Below, piece by piece: positions 42,867 to 52,147 of a stretch of DNA of 64,000 nucleotides. The DNA comes from Galbitalea soli (lineage in GTDB: Bacteria; Actinomycetota; Actinomycetes; Actinomycetales; Microbacteriaceae). The stretch's first letter is position 1. Each line of letters begins with the position of its first letter. The position numbers were made by a program, and so were the translations under genes. Where the stretch lies: assembly GCF_010686725.1 (NCBI RefSeq), contig NZ_JAAGWZ010000002.1, positions 124,001-188,000 of the forward strand. Reading direction: 5' to 3'. A model generated the notes under the pieces. The model saw nothing but the letters and a program-made list of their open reading frames with translations. It ran no database searches and was not told the origin of the DNA.

Positions 42867-43814
42867 ATGCGTTATCGAAGCGATCCCACGACTCTGCGTG
42901 GCTCGATCGTGCCCCTCATGACGCCCTTCACCGCCGAAGGCGCAATCGATCACACGAGCCTCGCGAACCTTGTCGAGTGGCAACTGGCGAACGGTACTCA
43001 CGGAGTCTCGATCGGTGGTTCCACGGGGGAGCCGGGTGCGCAGAGCGTCGAGGAACGCGCCGCCGCCATCGCCACCGTAACGCAGACGGTCGCCGATCGC
43101 GTCCCCGTCGTGGTCGGCACGGGAACGGCCCAGTTGCACGAGACGATGGAGCTGACGGCCCGTGCGGTTGAGCTCGGCATTGACGCCTCGCTCATCATCA
43201 CTCCCTACTATGCGCGTCCCACACAGGAAGCCCTGTACGTCTGGTACAAGACGATCGCGGCCGAGTTTCCCGAGCTGCCGATCATCGCCTACAACGTTCC
43301 CTCGCGCACGGCAGTCGATATCGCCCCCGAGACTGTGGCGCGGCTCTATCGGGATGTCGACAACTTCGTCGGCATCAAGGAGACGACGAAGGACTTCGAA
43401 CACTTCTCCCGTGTTATCCAGCTCTGTGGACGCGACTTGGTCGTGTGGTCGGGCATCGAGCTGCTGTGCCTCCCACTCCTGGCTCTCGGCGGCGCCGGAT
43501 TCCTCAGCGCGACCGCCAACATCGCCCCCGCTGCGCACGCGCAGATGTACGAACTGTGGGAGGCGGGCGATCTCGAGGGTGCTCGAGCGATTCACTACGG
43601 GCTCCACCCCCTGGTCGACCTGCTGTTCGTCGAGACGAATCCCGCACCGGGCAAGTGGGTTCTCGAGCAGCGCGGGCTCATCCGCTCCGGCCATGTTCGT
43701 CCGCCGCTCATCTCTCCCACCGAGGCCGGGATCACCAAGATCCGCCACTACCTGTCCGAGGGCGCCGAGTACCTGACGTCCACCGAGGGCTTTCAGTTAG
43801 GAGCAATCGCATGA
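42867..43814 (+). CDS. DapA/NAL-family aldolase of the aromatic meta pathway
   Basis: A 315-residue class I aldolase. GSTGEPGAQSVEER is the carboxylate-binding motif, the catalytic Tyr is in IIAYNVPSRTAVD and the Schiff-base Lys in NFVGIKETTKDF. True lysine DapA enzymes sit in other contexts; here, between GntR and HpaE genes, it likely cleaves 2,4-dihydroxyhept-2-enedioate-type acids into pyruvate and succinate semialdehyde, replacing the class II enzyme HpaI. GAAAGGA precedes the ATG and its end overlaps HpaE (ATGA). The substrate is inferred from context. Confidence 0.85.
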   Translation: MRYRSDPTTLRGSIVPLMTPFTAEGAIDHTSLANLVEWQLANGTHGVSIGGSTGEPGAQSVEERAAAIATVTQTVADRVPVVVGTGTAQLHETMELTARAVELGIDASLIITPYYARPTQEALYVWYKTIAAEFPELPIIAYNVPSRTAVDIAPETVARLYRDVDNFVGIKETTKDFEHFSRVIQLCGRDLVVWSGIELLCLPLLALGGAGFLSATANIAPAAHAQMYELWEAGDLEGARAIHYGLHPLVDLLFVETNPAPGKWVLEQRGLIRSGHVRPPLISPTEAGITKIRHYLSEGAEYLTSTEGFQLGAIA

Positions 43815-45328
43815 CCACCGCAACCACTGCGGCCGCGCCGCACTATGTGCCCGCGGGACTTCCGCAGCGCATCCAGCACTACATCGACGGCCAGTTCGTC
43901 GACAGCATCGACGGAGCGACCTTCGAGGTGCTCGATCCCGTGTCGAACACGACGTACGTCACCGCGGCGGCCGGACAAAAGGCCGATATCGACGCGGCGG
44001 TCGCGGCCGCTACCCGGGCATTCGTCGACGGCCCCTGGCCGCGCATGAAGCCGCGCGAGCGTGCACGCATCCTCAATCGGATCGCAGACGCGGTGGAGGC
44101 GCAGGATGCCCACCTCGCCGAGTTCGAGACCTTCGACACGGGACTGCCGATCACGCAGGCGCTTGGACAGGCGCAGCGGGCGGCGGAGAACTTCCGCTTC
44201 TTCGCCGATCTGATCGTTGCGCAGTCCGACGACACCTACAAAGTCCCCGGCAGCCAGGTCAACTACGTCAACCGCAAGCCGATCGGTGTCGCCGGGCTCA
44301 TCACGCCGTGGAACACACCATTCATGCTCGAGAGCTGGAAGCTTGCACCCGCTCTCGCGTCCGGCTGCACGGTCGTCTTGAAGCCGGCGGAGTTCACGCC
44401 GCTGTCGGCCAGTCTGTGGGCCGGCATCTTCGAGGATGCCGGGCTCCCGCAGGGCGTGTTCAATCTGGTCAACGGCTTGGGCGAGGAGGCAGGGGACGCG
44501 CTCGTCAAGCATCCTGACGTCCCGCTGATCTCGTTCACCGGCGAGAGCCGGACGGGGCAGCTCATCTTCGGCAACGCCGCACCGATGCTCAAGGGGCTCT
44601 CAATGGAGCTGGGCGGCAAGAGCCCTGCCGTCGTCTTCGCTGATGCCGACCTCGATGCGGCGATCGACTCCACTCTGTTCGGCGTCTTCTCGCTGAATGG
44701 CGAACGGTGCACCGCGGGGAGCCGGATCCTCGTCGAACGGCCGATCTACGACGAGTTCCTGGAGAAGTACTCCGCGCGCGCGTCCAAGATCGTCGTCGGC
44801 GACCCCCATGACCCCGCGACCGAGGTCGGCGCGCTGGTGCACCCCGAGCACTTCGACAAAGTCATGAGCTACGTCGAGATCGGCAAGACGGAGGGGCGGC
44901 TTCTTGCGGGCGGCGGGCGCCCGGAAGGACTCCCGACCGGCAATTACGTCGCGCCGACGGTGTTCGCCGACGTCGAGCCGGATGCGCGGATCTTCCAGGA
45001 GGAGATCTTCGGGCCGGTGGTCGCGATCACTCCATTCGACACCGACGACGAGGCGCTCGAACTGGCCAACGGAGTCCGCTACGGACTCGCCGCCTACATC
45101 TGGACCAACAACCTTGAGCGGGCCCACACCTTCTCGCAGCGCGTCGAGGCGGGGATGGTGTGGCTGAATTCGCACAATGTGCGCGATCTGCGGACCCCGT
45201 TCGGTGGCGTCAAGGCCTCGGGACTGGGACACGAGGGCGGATATCGCTCGATCGACTTCTACACCGACCAACAGGCCGTGCACATCACGCTCGGTCACGC
45301 CCACACCCCGCGCTTCGGCGCGGCCTGA
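43811..45328 (+). CDS. hpaE: 5-carboxymethyl-2-hydroxymuconate semialdehyde dehydrogenase
   Basis: A 505-residue NAD-dependent ALDH that oxidises the semialdehyde produced by HpaD. Motifs: ITPWNTPFMLESWKLAPALA, MELGGKSPAVVF with the general-base Glu, and NGERCTAGSR with the catalytic Cys. The INYVNRKPIGVAGLITPWN-like entry (reads QVNYVNRKPIGVAGLITPWN) is characteristic of the HpaE/XylG group. Its start overlaps the aldolase stop and hpaD follows 25 bases later, the expected pathway order. Confidence in the function comes mainly from the adjacent extradiol dioxygenase. Confidence 0.9.
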   Translation: MTTATTAAAPHYVPAGLPQRIQHYIDGQFVDSIDGATFEVLDPVSNTTYVTAAAGQKADIDAAVAAATRAFVDGPWPRMKPRERARILNRIADAVEAQDAHLAEFETFDTGLPITQALGQAQRAAENFRFFADLIVAQSDDTYKVPGSQVNYVNRKPIGVAGLITPWNTPFMLESWKLAPALASGCTVVLKPAEFTPLSASLWAGIFEDAGLPQGVFNLVNGLGEEAGDALVKHPDVPLISFTGESRTGQLIFGNAAPMLKGLSMELGGKSPAVVFADADLDAAIDSTLFGVFSLNGERCTAGSRILVERPIYDEFLEKYSARASKIVVGDPHDPATEVGALVHPEHFDKVMSYVEIGKTEGRLLAGGGRPEGLPTGNYVAPTVFADVEPDARIFQEEIFGPVVAITPFDTDDEALELANGVRYGLAAYIWTNNLERAHTFSQRVEAGMVWLNSHNVRDLRTPFGGVKASGLGHEGGYRSIDFYTDQQAVHITLGHAHTPRFGAA

Positions 45329-45353
45329 TCGACTCGATTCGAAGGAAGACATC

Positions 45354-46430
45354 ATGACACCGCCGTCACTGACCGCCCCCGGACTGACTCCACCCGATAT
45401 CGTGCGTTGTGCGTACGCAGAACTCGTCGTCACCGACCTCGCGGCGTCGCGAGAGTTCTACGTCGACATCCTCGGTCTGGTCGTGAGCTACGAGGATGAG
45501 AACACGATCTATCTGCGCTCGCTGGAGGAGTTCATCCACCACAACCTCGTGCTTCGGCGCGGCCCCATCGCCGGCGCTGCCGTGCTCGCCTTTCGCGTCC
45601 GGACGCCGGGCGACGTCGATCTCGCCGAGGCGTACTACCAGGCATTGGGGTGCCGCACCGAACGGCGCCCGGACGGGTTCGTTCGCGGAATCGGCGATGC
45701 GGTGCGAGTGATCGATCCGCTCGGCTTCCCCTACGAGTTCTTCTACGCGGTCGACCATGTCGAGCGTCTGGCGTGGCACTACGAGTTGTACACCCCTGGC
45801 GCACTCGTTCGGCTCGACCACTTCAATCAGGTGACGCCCGATGTTCCGCGCGGGCTGGAGTATCTCGAAGGAATCGGGTTCCGTGTGACCGAGGACATCG
45901 AGGACGAAGACGGGATCGTCTATGCGGCCTGGATGCGGCGCAAAGACACTGTTCACGACACCGCACTCACCGGTGGCGCCGGCCCGCGCCTCCACCACGT
46001 CGCATTCTCCACTCACGAGAAGCACAACATCCTTGCGATCTGTGACAAATTGGGTGCGCTCAGGCGGAGCGATGCGATCGAGCGCGGCCCCGGCCGCCAC
46101 GGTGTGTCGAACGCGTTCTACCTCTACATCCGGGATCCCGACGGTCATCGCATCGAGATCTACACGCAGGACTACTACACCGGTGATCCCGACAACCCCG
46201 TCGTGCGGTGGGATGTCCACGACAATCAACGCCGTGACTGGTGGGGCAATCCGGTGGTTCCGAGCTGGTACACCGATGCGAGCGTCGTACTCGACCTCGA
46301 CGGTGTGCCCCAGCCGCTCGCCGAGCGGGAGCAACCCAGCGAGATGGCTGTCACGATCGGAGCGGACGGGTTCTCCTACACGCGCAAGGGCGACGTCGAC
46401 GAGGGATTCAAGCTGGGCGCCCAGTTGTAA
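45354..46430 (+). CDS. hpaD: 3,4-dihydroxyphenylacetate 2,3-dioxygenase (homoprotocatechuate extradiol dioxygenase)
   Basis: A 358-residue type I extradiol dioxygenase with two VOC modules. It opens homoprotocatechuate next to the hydroxyl pair using O2 and Fe(II) or Mn(II). Metal ligands by family alignment are H156 (RLDHFNQ), H215 (RLHHVAF) and E268 (HRIEIYTQ). EDENTIYLRSLEEFIHHNLV and DWWGNPVVPSWYT are close to the Brevibacterium/Arthrobacter enzymes (HPCD, MndD), so the substrate call is strong. GAAGGAAGA precedes the ATG at 45354. It is the last gene of the operon and is followed by a terminator. Confidence 0.95.
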   Translation: MTPPSLTAPGLTPPDIVRCAYAELVVTDLAASREFYVDILGLVVSYEDENTIYLRSLEEFIHHNLVLRRGPIAGAAVLAFRVRTPGDVDLAEAYYQALGCRTERRPDGFVRGIGDAVRVIDPLGFPYEFFYAVDHVERLAWHYELYTPGALVRLDHFNQVTPDVPRGLEYLEGIGFRVTEDIEDEDGIVYAAWMRRKDTVHDTALTGGAGPRLHHVAFSTHEKHNILAICDKLGALRRSDAIERGPGRHGVSNAFYLYIRDPDGHRIEIYTQDYYTGDPDNPVVRWDVHDNQRRDWWGNPVVPSWYTDASVVLDLDGVPQPLAEREQPSEMAVTIGADGFSYTRKGDVDEGFKLGAQL

Positions 46431-46449
46431 GCGTCACACTCCCCGCACA

Positions 46450-46490
46450 GCGAAGGAGCCGGCACCCGTGAGGGGTACCGGCTCCTTCGC
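46450..46490. terminator. Bidirectional hairpin terminator after hpaD
   Basis: A 13-base-pair perfect stem GCGAAGGAGCCGG/CCGGCTCCTTCGC, extended by ACC/GGT after one mismatch, between the convergent hpaD and ALDH genes. Confidence 0.88.
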
Positions 46491-46504
46491 CATTGGGAGG
46501 GGAT

Positions 46505-47914
46505 TCAGCCGCTGATCACCTGCGGCACACCCAGGGCCTTCAGGCCCTCCACTCCGAACTCGAGGCCGTAACCGGAGGACTTGACACCGCCGAACGGCAT
46601 CATCGGGTGCACCGTGCCGTGCTTGTTGATCCACACCGTTCCGGCCTGAAGGCGGACGGCGACCTTTCGTGCCTCGTCGACGTCGGATGACCAGACCGAG
46701 GCGCCAAGACCGACGTCCAGTCTGTTGGCGCTCGCGATGGCATCCTCGATCTCGGTGTAGCGGATGATGGGGAGTGCCGGGCCGAACTGCTCCTCGTCCA
46801 CGAGCGGATCGCCGTCGTGCAGATCGGCTACCAGCGTGATCGGATAGAAGAGTGGACCCAGGTCGGTCGCAGGGCTGCCGCCCGTGATGACCCGTCCGCC
46901 GCGCTTCTTGGCGTCCTCCACCAGATCCGACACGATGTCGAACTGCGCCTTGTTCTGCAGGGGACCCAGCACGTTGTTCTCGTCGAGTCCGTTGCCCATC
47001 GGCATCGTCGCCGTCACGGCCTTGAGCTCCTCGATGACCTGCTCGTAGATCGAGTCGTGAACATACAGCCGCTTCAGCGCTGCACAGGTCTGGCCGGTGT
47101 TGATGAATGCCCCCCAGAACAGGTCGCCGGCGATGCTCGCCGGGTCAGCGTCGGGCAGGACGATTCCTGCGTCGTTCCCGCCGAGCTCGAGGGTGAGTCG
47201 GGCGAGGTTGTCTGCCGAACTCTTGATGATCTCGCGGCCGGTGGCGGTCGACCCGGTGAACATCACCTTGTCGATGTCGGGATGCGAGGCGAGACGAGAG
47301 CCGACCACGCGGTCTCCCGAGATCACCGTCAGCACGCCGGCCGGCAAGACCTCGTTCATGACCGCGACGAGCGCGAGCACGCTCAGGGTGGTGTACTGCG
47401 AGGGCTTCACGACGACGGTGTTGCCCATGCGCAGTGCCGGGGAAATCTGCCACATGCCGATCATCATCGGCCAGTTCCACGGGCCGATCGCTCCGACGAC
47501 GCCGACCGCACGGTAGTGCAACTCAGCACGCATGCTCCCGTCGTCGACGACCACCTCCGGTTCCAGGGGGGTCGCTGCCGCAGCGCGCAGCCAGCCGACG
47601 CACGCGCCGACTTCGAACCGCGCGTTGGGTCCGTTGAGGGGCTTCCCCTGCTCCCGCGACAGCAGCTCCGCGAGGGCCTCGGAGTTCGCTTCGATGCGGT
47701 CCGCGGCCGCGTTCATGAGCTCGATCCGCTTCGCGTGTCCCAGAGCCTCCCAGGCGGGTTGGGCATTCTTCGCCGCAGCGATGGCGGCGTCGAGATCCTC
47801 CACGGTCATTGTCACGGTCGAGGCGATCACCTCTCCGGTCGCGGGATCGCGAACCTCCCTACCGGACCCGGGCGGGGCGCTGATGGTGTCGAGCAGGGTT
47901 GCGTAGTCGGACAT
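46505..47914 (-). CDS. NAD(P)-dependent aldehyde dehydrogenase
   Basis: A 469-residue ALDH with IGPWNWPMMIGMWQISPALR, the Glu in LELGGNDAGI and catalytic Cys in NTGQTCAALKR. The class resembles betaine-aldehyde or phenylacetaldehyde dehydrogenases. Next to hpaD, a role in turning an arylacetaldehyde into the arylacetate that feeds ring hydroxylation and cleavage is attractive but unproven. It is a single-gene unit, convergent with hpaD across a terminator and divergent from the BCAA-type transporter across 283 bases in which I see no gene. Confidence 0.88.
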   Translation of the reverse strand: MSDYATLLDTISAPPGSGREVRDPATGEVIASTVTMTVEDLDAAIAAAKNAQPAWEALGHAKRIELMNAAADRIEANSEALAELLSREQGKPLNGPNARFEVGACVGWLRAAAATPLEPEVVVDDGSMRAELHYRAVGVVGAIGPWNWPMMIGMWQISPALRMGNTVVVKPSQYTTLSVLALVAVMNEVLPAGVLTVISGDRVVGSRLASHPDIDKVMFTGSTATGREIIKSSADNLARLTLELGGNDAGIVLPDADPASIAGDLFWGAFINTGQTCAALKRLYVHDSIYEQVIEELKAVTATMPMGNGLDENNVLGPLQNKAQFDIVSDLVEDAKKRGGRVITGGSPATDLGPLFYPITLVADLHDGDPLVDEEQFGPALPIIRYTEIEDAIASANRLDVGLGASVWSSDVDEARKVAVRLQAGTVWINKHGTVHPMMPFGGVKSSGYGLEFGVEGLKALGVPQVISG

Positions 47915-48197
47915 GGATACTCTCCTCAGTGAGTCCGGATGCTGATGAAACCAGCATCGTCAGCAGTCGTCCCGCGCGCTTGACGCTGGGCGCACGGCCT
48001 GTGCTCCTGAGCGCAGTCCCTTCCTCACGGACCCCCGAGAACTCCGGTACGGAGAGTCAACGACTGTTCCGCAGGCGACAAACGCGCCCCGCGAGTGCGT
48101 TCTTAGAGTGGCCGCAGGACGCCGTTGTTTGCCGTCCGACATGAAGGACCGTCGCTGAACATGGACGTTCAGCTCCTATCGGAGAGGCACCAATCAC

Positions 48198-49415
48198 ATG
48201 CGAAAGACCAGCATCACAATCGGCGCGGCGGCCATCGTCGCCACCGCAGCGCTCGTGCTGAGCGGCTGCAGCGCCACGACCGGTGGCGGCGGTGCGAGCA
48301 CGCCCGCGACCGGCACGCCGATCAAGGTCGCTGCCCTCAGCGGCCTGACCTTCTTCCCGGAGGCTCCACAAGCAGTCAAGGCCGTGTTCGACGACTACAA
48401 CGCGTCGGGCGGCTTCCACGGTCATCCGCTCGAATACACGGTGTACGACGACAAGACTGACCCAGCCGTGTCGGCGACCGCGGCGAAGGATGCGCTGGCC
48501 AGTGGCGCCGTCGCCCTCGTCGGTTCGTCGTCGCTGCTCGACTGCGCGGTCAACCACAAGACGTGGGAGGACAACAACATCGTGTCGCTTCAGGGCACCG
48601 GTGTCGACCCCTTCTGCTTCACCACCCCGAACATCGCACCGGCCAATGATGGGCCGTACTTCGATGCCTACGCGACGTTGTACGACGGTTCGGAAACCCT
48701 TGGGTACAAGAACATCTGTGCCGAAGTCGTCCCCGACAACGATGCGGGCAAGGCGGCGTATCAGCAGGCGATCGACGCGTGGTCCGCGAAGACCGGGAAG
48801 ACGCTCGCCTACAGCGACTTCAGCCTCACGCGTGGTCAAGCGAGCTACGCCGGCAATGTTGCCGCGCTCAAGAGTCACAACTGTGGTGCGGTCATGATCA
48901 CCGAGGTCGGTGCGGCTGTCACCGCCTTCATCGGAGAAGCATCGAACCAGGGGCTCAACGTCCCCTTCCTGGTCCTCACGTCGTGCTACTCGGACGAGTT
49001 CGCAAAGGGCATTTCGTACGGTGCCGACATTCACCTGCCCGCCGAGTTCTCTCCGTTCACCGACCCGAAGGACACGTCGAACACCGACTGGGCGAAGGTC
49101 ATGGACGCGCACAATGTGCCGAAGACGTCGTTCGCACAGGGTGGCTATCTCGCCGCGAAGTACTTCATCGCGATCCTCGAGACAGTCAAGGGAAAGGTGA
49201 CGCGGGATTCGTTCACGGCGGCCGCAAAGGCAATGACGACGCCAGTGACGAACCCGATGGTGGCGACTCCTTGGATCTTCGGGCCCGGCACCTCCCACCA
49301 GGCGAACAAGTCGGCCTGGCCCGTCGAGATCAAGAAGAACACGAGTGAGTGGACGTCCCTCGGGCCGTGGCTGAAGGGCGACGAGATCGGCTGGGTCGAC
49401 ACCAAGCAGCCGTAA
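48198..49415 (+). CDS. Branched-chain amino acid-type ABC substrate-binding lipoprotein
   Basis: A 405-residue periplasmic-binding-protein type 1 (Leu/Ile/Val-family). The signal peptide ends in the lipobox LVLSGCSA, then a Gly/Thr-rich linker and the domain start IKVAALSGLTFFPEAPQAVK. ASGAVALVGSSSLLDCAVNH is the typical ligand-pocket area. Two Cys pairs (around NHKTWEDNN/DPFCF and NICAEVV/HNCGAV) may be disulfide bonded. In aromatic-degrading bacteria such systems often carry aromatic acids, and here it lies between two aromatic modules. It starts a five-domain, four-gene importer operon. Confidence 0.9.
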   Translation: MRKTSITIGAAAIVATAALVLSGCSATTGGGGASTPATGTPIKVAALSGLTFFPEAPQAVKAVFDDYNASGGFHGHPLEYTVYDDKTDPAVSATAAKDALASGAVALVGSSSLLDCAVNHKTWEDNNIVSLQGTGVDPFCFTTPNIAPANDGPYFDAYATLYDGSETLGYKNICAEVVPDNDAGKAAYQQAIDAWSAKTGKTLAYSDFSLTRGQASYAGNVAALKSHNCGAVMITEVGAAVTAFIGEASNQGLNVPFLVLTSCYSDEFAKGISYGADIHLPAEFSPFTDPKDTSNTDWAKVMDAHNVPKTSFAQGGYLAAKYFIAILETVKGKVTRDSFTAAAKAMTTPVTNPMVATPWIFGPGTSHQANKSAWPVEIKKNTSEWTSLGPWLKGDEIGWVDTKQP

Positions 49416-49500
49416 CCCTCGCTCGAATCACTGATTGCGGGCGACCGCTCACGGCGCGTCGCCCGCAATCACCCTGTGTTACTGCACCACCGGAGGACAG

Positions 49501-50382
49501 TTGAACATCATCATCGCTCTCGCCGTCGGATTCAGTTCCGGCGCCCTGTACGCCCTGATCGGGGTGGGACTCACGCTGATGTCGGTGCTGACGCGCGTCA
49601 TCAACTTCTCGCTCGTCGCGGTCGGGGTGTTCGGGGCCTACCTCTCCATCCGTACCTCGCCCCTGATCGCTGGGGCGTCGCTCGATGTGCAGACCGTGAT
49701 CACGGTGGTGGTTGCCGTGCTCGTGGCAGCGCTGATCTCCGGCATTCTGGGTTGGATCGAAGCGACGTGGCTCTCCGAAGCGACGACCACCGCGCGCTCG
49801 GCCGTGACGGTCGCGTCGCTCCTTATGCTCATCTCCCTCTCGTTCATCCTTTTCGGCTCCCAGCCTCAGCCGCTCCGGCCACTGCTCATCGGGCCGGCGT
49901 TTCTCATCGGTGATGTCGCCGTCACCAAGGTCGGGGTCGCGATGCTCGTGGCGGCCCTGGTCGTGGGCATCCTGACCTGGATCGTCGTGAATCGCACACC
50001 GCTGGGGATCCGGCTTCGAGCAGTCAGCGATCGGCAGACGGCAGCCGAGTTGCTCGGCGTCAACGTCAAGGGTCTCCAAGTGGGTGTGTGGATGGTGGTC
50101 GGCGGCGTCATGGGGCTCTGCGCGTCCATCATCGGCAACACCGCAGCGGCCGATGCGACGTCGATGATCACACTGGTCATCCCCGGCACTGCGGCCGCTT
50201 TGGTGGGCGCCTTCAAAAACATTCCGCTCACCATCGTCGGCGGCCTCGTGGTCGGCGCCCTGCAGGGTGCCCTCACCGCGTTCCCGTCGACCACTCAGCT
50301 CCGGGACTGGATCCCCATTCTCGTCATCGTGCTCTTCCTTCTCTGGAACCAGCGCAAGGAGGTCTGGGATGTCGCTCGCTAG
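49501..50382 (+). CDS. livH: Branched-chain-type ABC permease LivH
   Basis: A 293-residue permease with about eight hydrophobic segments and the LivH hallmarks GLTLMSVLTRVINFSLVAVG near the start and NRTPLGIRLRAVSDRQTAAE in the cytoplasmic loop. I chose the TTG at 49501 because GGAGGA lies 5 bases upstream; no ATG fits the family N-terminus. Its last 14 bases overlap the next gene. Confidence 0.9.
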   Translation: MNIIIALAVGFSSGALYALIGVGLTLMSVLTRVINFSLVAVGVFGAYLSIRTSPLIAGASLDVQTVITVVVAVLVAALISGILGWIEATWLSEATTTARSAVTVASLLMLISLSFILFGSQPQPLRPLLIGPAFLIGDVAVTKVGVAMLVAALVVGILTWIVVNRTPLGIRLRAVSDRQTAAELLGVNVKGLQVGVWMVVGGVMGLCASIIGNTAAADATSMITLVIPGTAAALVGAFKNIPLTIVGGLVVGALQGALTAFPSTTQLRDWIPILVIVLFLLWNQRKEVWDVAR

Positions 50383-52147
50383 CCGATCTCGGGCGACACG
50401 TCGTCCGTGGCTGCCTCTCGCCATCGCCCTTGGCGCAGTCGTGCTGGGTGCGATCTTCGGCTTCGGAATGCCGGCCTACGTCGTGTTCGTGTCCACCTCG
50501 GTTCTGGTCGCGATGGTTTCCCTCATGGGTCTGGGAATTGTGACCGGTACGGCTGGCATGATCGCGCTCTGCCAGCTGAGCTTCGGGTCGATCGGTGCCT
50601 GGATCCTCGAATTCCTGTACTTGAAGACGCCTCTCCCGAACGTCTTCGGGCCGCTGTCATTCCTGCTCTTCATGGTGATCGCCGGAGTGATCACGGCCGC
50701 GCTCGGACTGGTCATCGGCCTTCCTGCTCTTCGACTGCGAGGGGTCAACCTCGCCGTCATCACCTTGGGGGTCGCCGCGGCGGTCGACACCACCGTGCAG
50801 CAGATCGGGTTTCCGGATCAGAGCTTCGCGCACATTCCCCGACCCTTCGGTCTTTCATCGGACCCGACCGGCGACCGGGGGTACTTCCTGTTCGCCGTGA
50901 TCATCACTGTGACGATTGCTCTGGGCATCTACGCCCTGCAGAAGAGCAGGATCGGTGCAGCCTGGAAATCCGTCGCGTTCTCCGAGCGGGGGACCGCCTC
51001 AGCGGGGACGAGCGTGCGCACCGCGAAGCTGTCGGCATTCGCGCTCAGTGCCTTCGTCGGGGGCATTGCCGGGTGCCTGATCGTCGGCCAGATCACGCAG
51101 GTCAACTACCTCACCTTCACGCCCATCAATTCACTGGGGCTCTACGTGCTCAGCATCGTGGTCGGCTCGCAGCTCATTGACATGGCTCTCTTCGGGGGAA
51201 TTCTGTTCGTCGTCATTCCGGAGATACTCAAGCAGTTCCGGGTTCCGCTCGAGTGGTCGAGCGTGGCCTTCGGGATATTGGGGATTCAGGCTCTCACCTC
51301 GAACTCGAATCTGGGCACGAGCGTGCGCGCCGCTCTCTTCCGCCGTCGCCGACTCATGGAGGCGTCCCGAGCTGACGCCGCCGGGGATCACGCCGCAGTG
51401 GAGTCCGTCGCAGAGGCCCCCATCCCCGCCGGCACGGGTCGCCCTTTGCTGGTCGTCGAACACCTCACGGTCGAGTTCGGGGCGGTGAAGGCGCTGACAG
51501 ATGTCTCGCTGGTGGTCGAAGAGGGCACGATCCTCGGCTTGATCGGCCCGAACGGTGCGGGCAAGTCGACGTTCGTGGACGCGATCGGTGGATTCCTTCC
51601 GCAACACACCGGAACCGCTGTGCTCGATGGCGAACCGCTAGCCGGACTCCCTCCGCATCGGCGCGCCCGAGCGGGACTTCGCCGCACCTTCCAGCAGGAT
51701 CGGGTGCCGCCGAGCATGAGTGTCGGCGCCTACCTTCGATTCGTCACGGGGGGAAGGGCCGACCCTGCCGCGATCTCCGACGCGCTGACATTCTTCGGTT
51801 GCCCGGATGCGTATACCCCGCTCAGCGTCGTGGACGTCGGCACTCGCCGTCTGGTGGAGGTGGCGGCCAACCTCGCGTCACGTCCCAAGCTGTTGCTGCT
51901 GGACGAACCTGCCGCGGGTCTATCGCACGACGAGCACCTCGCATTCGCCGATCGACTGCGCCGTGCTCCCGAGCACTTCGGAACCACGATCCTGATCATC
52001 GAGCACGACCTCGACCTGGTGCGCAGCGTCTGTTCGCAGATCACGGTCCTCAACTTCGGCGAGATCCTGGCGAGTGGAGACCGCGCGTCGGTACTGAACG
52101 ACCCCAAGGTGGTTTCAGCGTACATGGGTGAAACGGAGATGCTGTGA
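50369..52147 (+). CDS. Fused LivM permease and LivG ATPase
   Basis: A 592-residue fusion. Residues 1-310 are a LivM permease with many hydrophobic segments and the loop KSRIGAAWKSVAFSERGTAS; residues about 345-592 are a LivG-type ATPase with Walker A GPNGAGKST, Q-loop RTFQQDRVPPSM, Walker B LLLLDEPAAGLSHDE and H-loop IIEHD. The ABC signature is divergent: VDVGTRRLVEVA replaces LSYG/LPYG-type motifs, losing the Ser. AAGGAGG precedes the ATG at 50369. It ends in a GTGA overlap with the LivF gene. Fusion fixes the ratio of permease and ATPase. Confidence 0.9.
   Translation: MSLASRSRATRRPWLPLAIALGAVVLGAIFGFGMPAYVVFVSTSVLVAMVSLMGLGIVTGTAGMIALCQLSFGSIGAWILEFLYLKTPLPNVFGPLSFLLFMVIAGVITAALGLVIGLPALRLRGVNLAVITLGVAAAVDTTVQQIGFPDQSFAHIPRPFGLSSDPTGDRGYFLFAVIITVTIALGIYALQKSRIGAAWKSVAFSERGTASAGTSVRTAKLSAFALSAFVGGIAGCLIVGQITQVNYLTFTPINSLGLYVLSIVVGSQLIDMALFGGILFVVIPEILKQFRVPLEWSSVAFGILGIQALTSNSNLGTSVRAALFRRRRLMEASRADAAGDHAAVESVAEAPIPAGTGRPLLVVEHLTVEFGAVKALTDVSLVVEEGTILGLIGPNGAGKSTFVDAIGGFLPQHTGTAVLDGEPLAGLPPHRRARAGLRRTFQQDRVPPSMSVGAYLRFVTGGRADPAAISDALTFFGCPDAYTPLSVVDVGTRRLVEVAANLASRPKLLLLDEPAAGLSHDEHLAFADRLRRAPEHFGTTILIIEHDLDLVRSVCSQITVLNFGEILASGDRASVLNDPKVVSAYMGETEML

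Noticed and set aside
42867-43814. Assignment as lysine-pathway dihydrodipicolinate synthase
   Set aside because: Family is right, but the operon context with hpaE and hpaD points to an aromatic-pathway aldolase.
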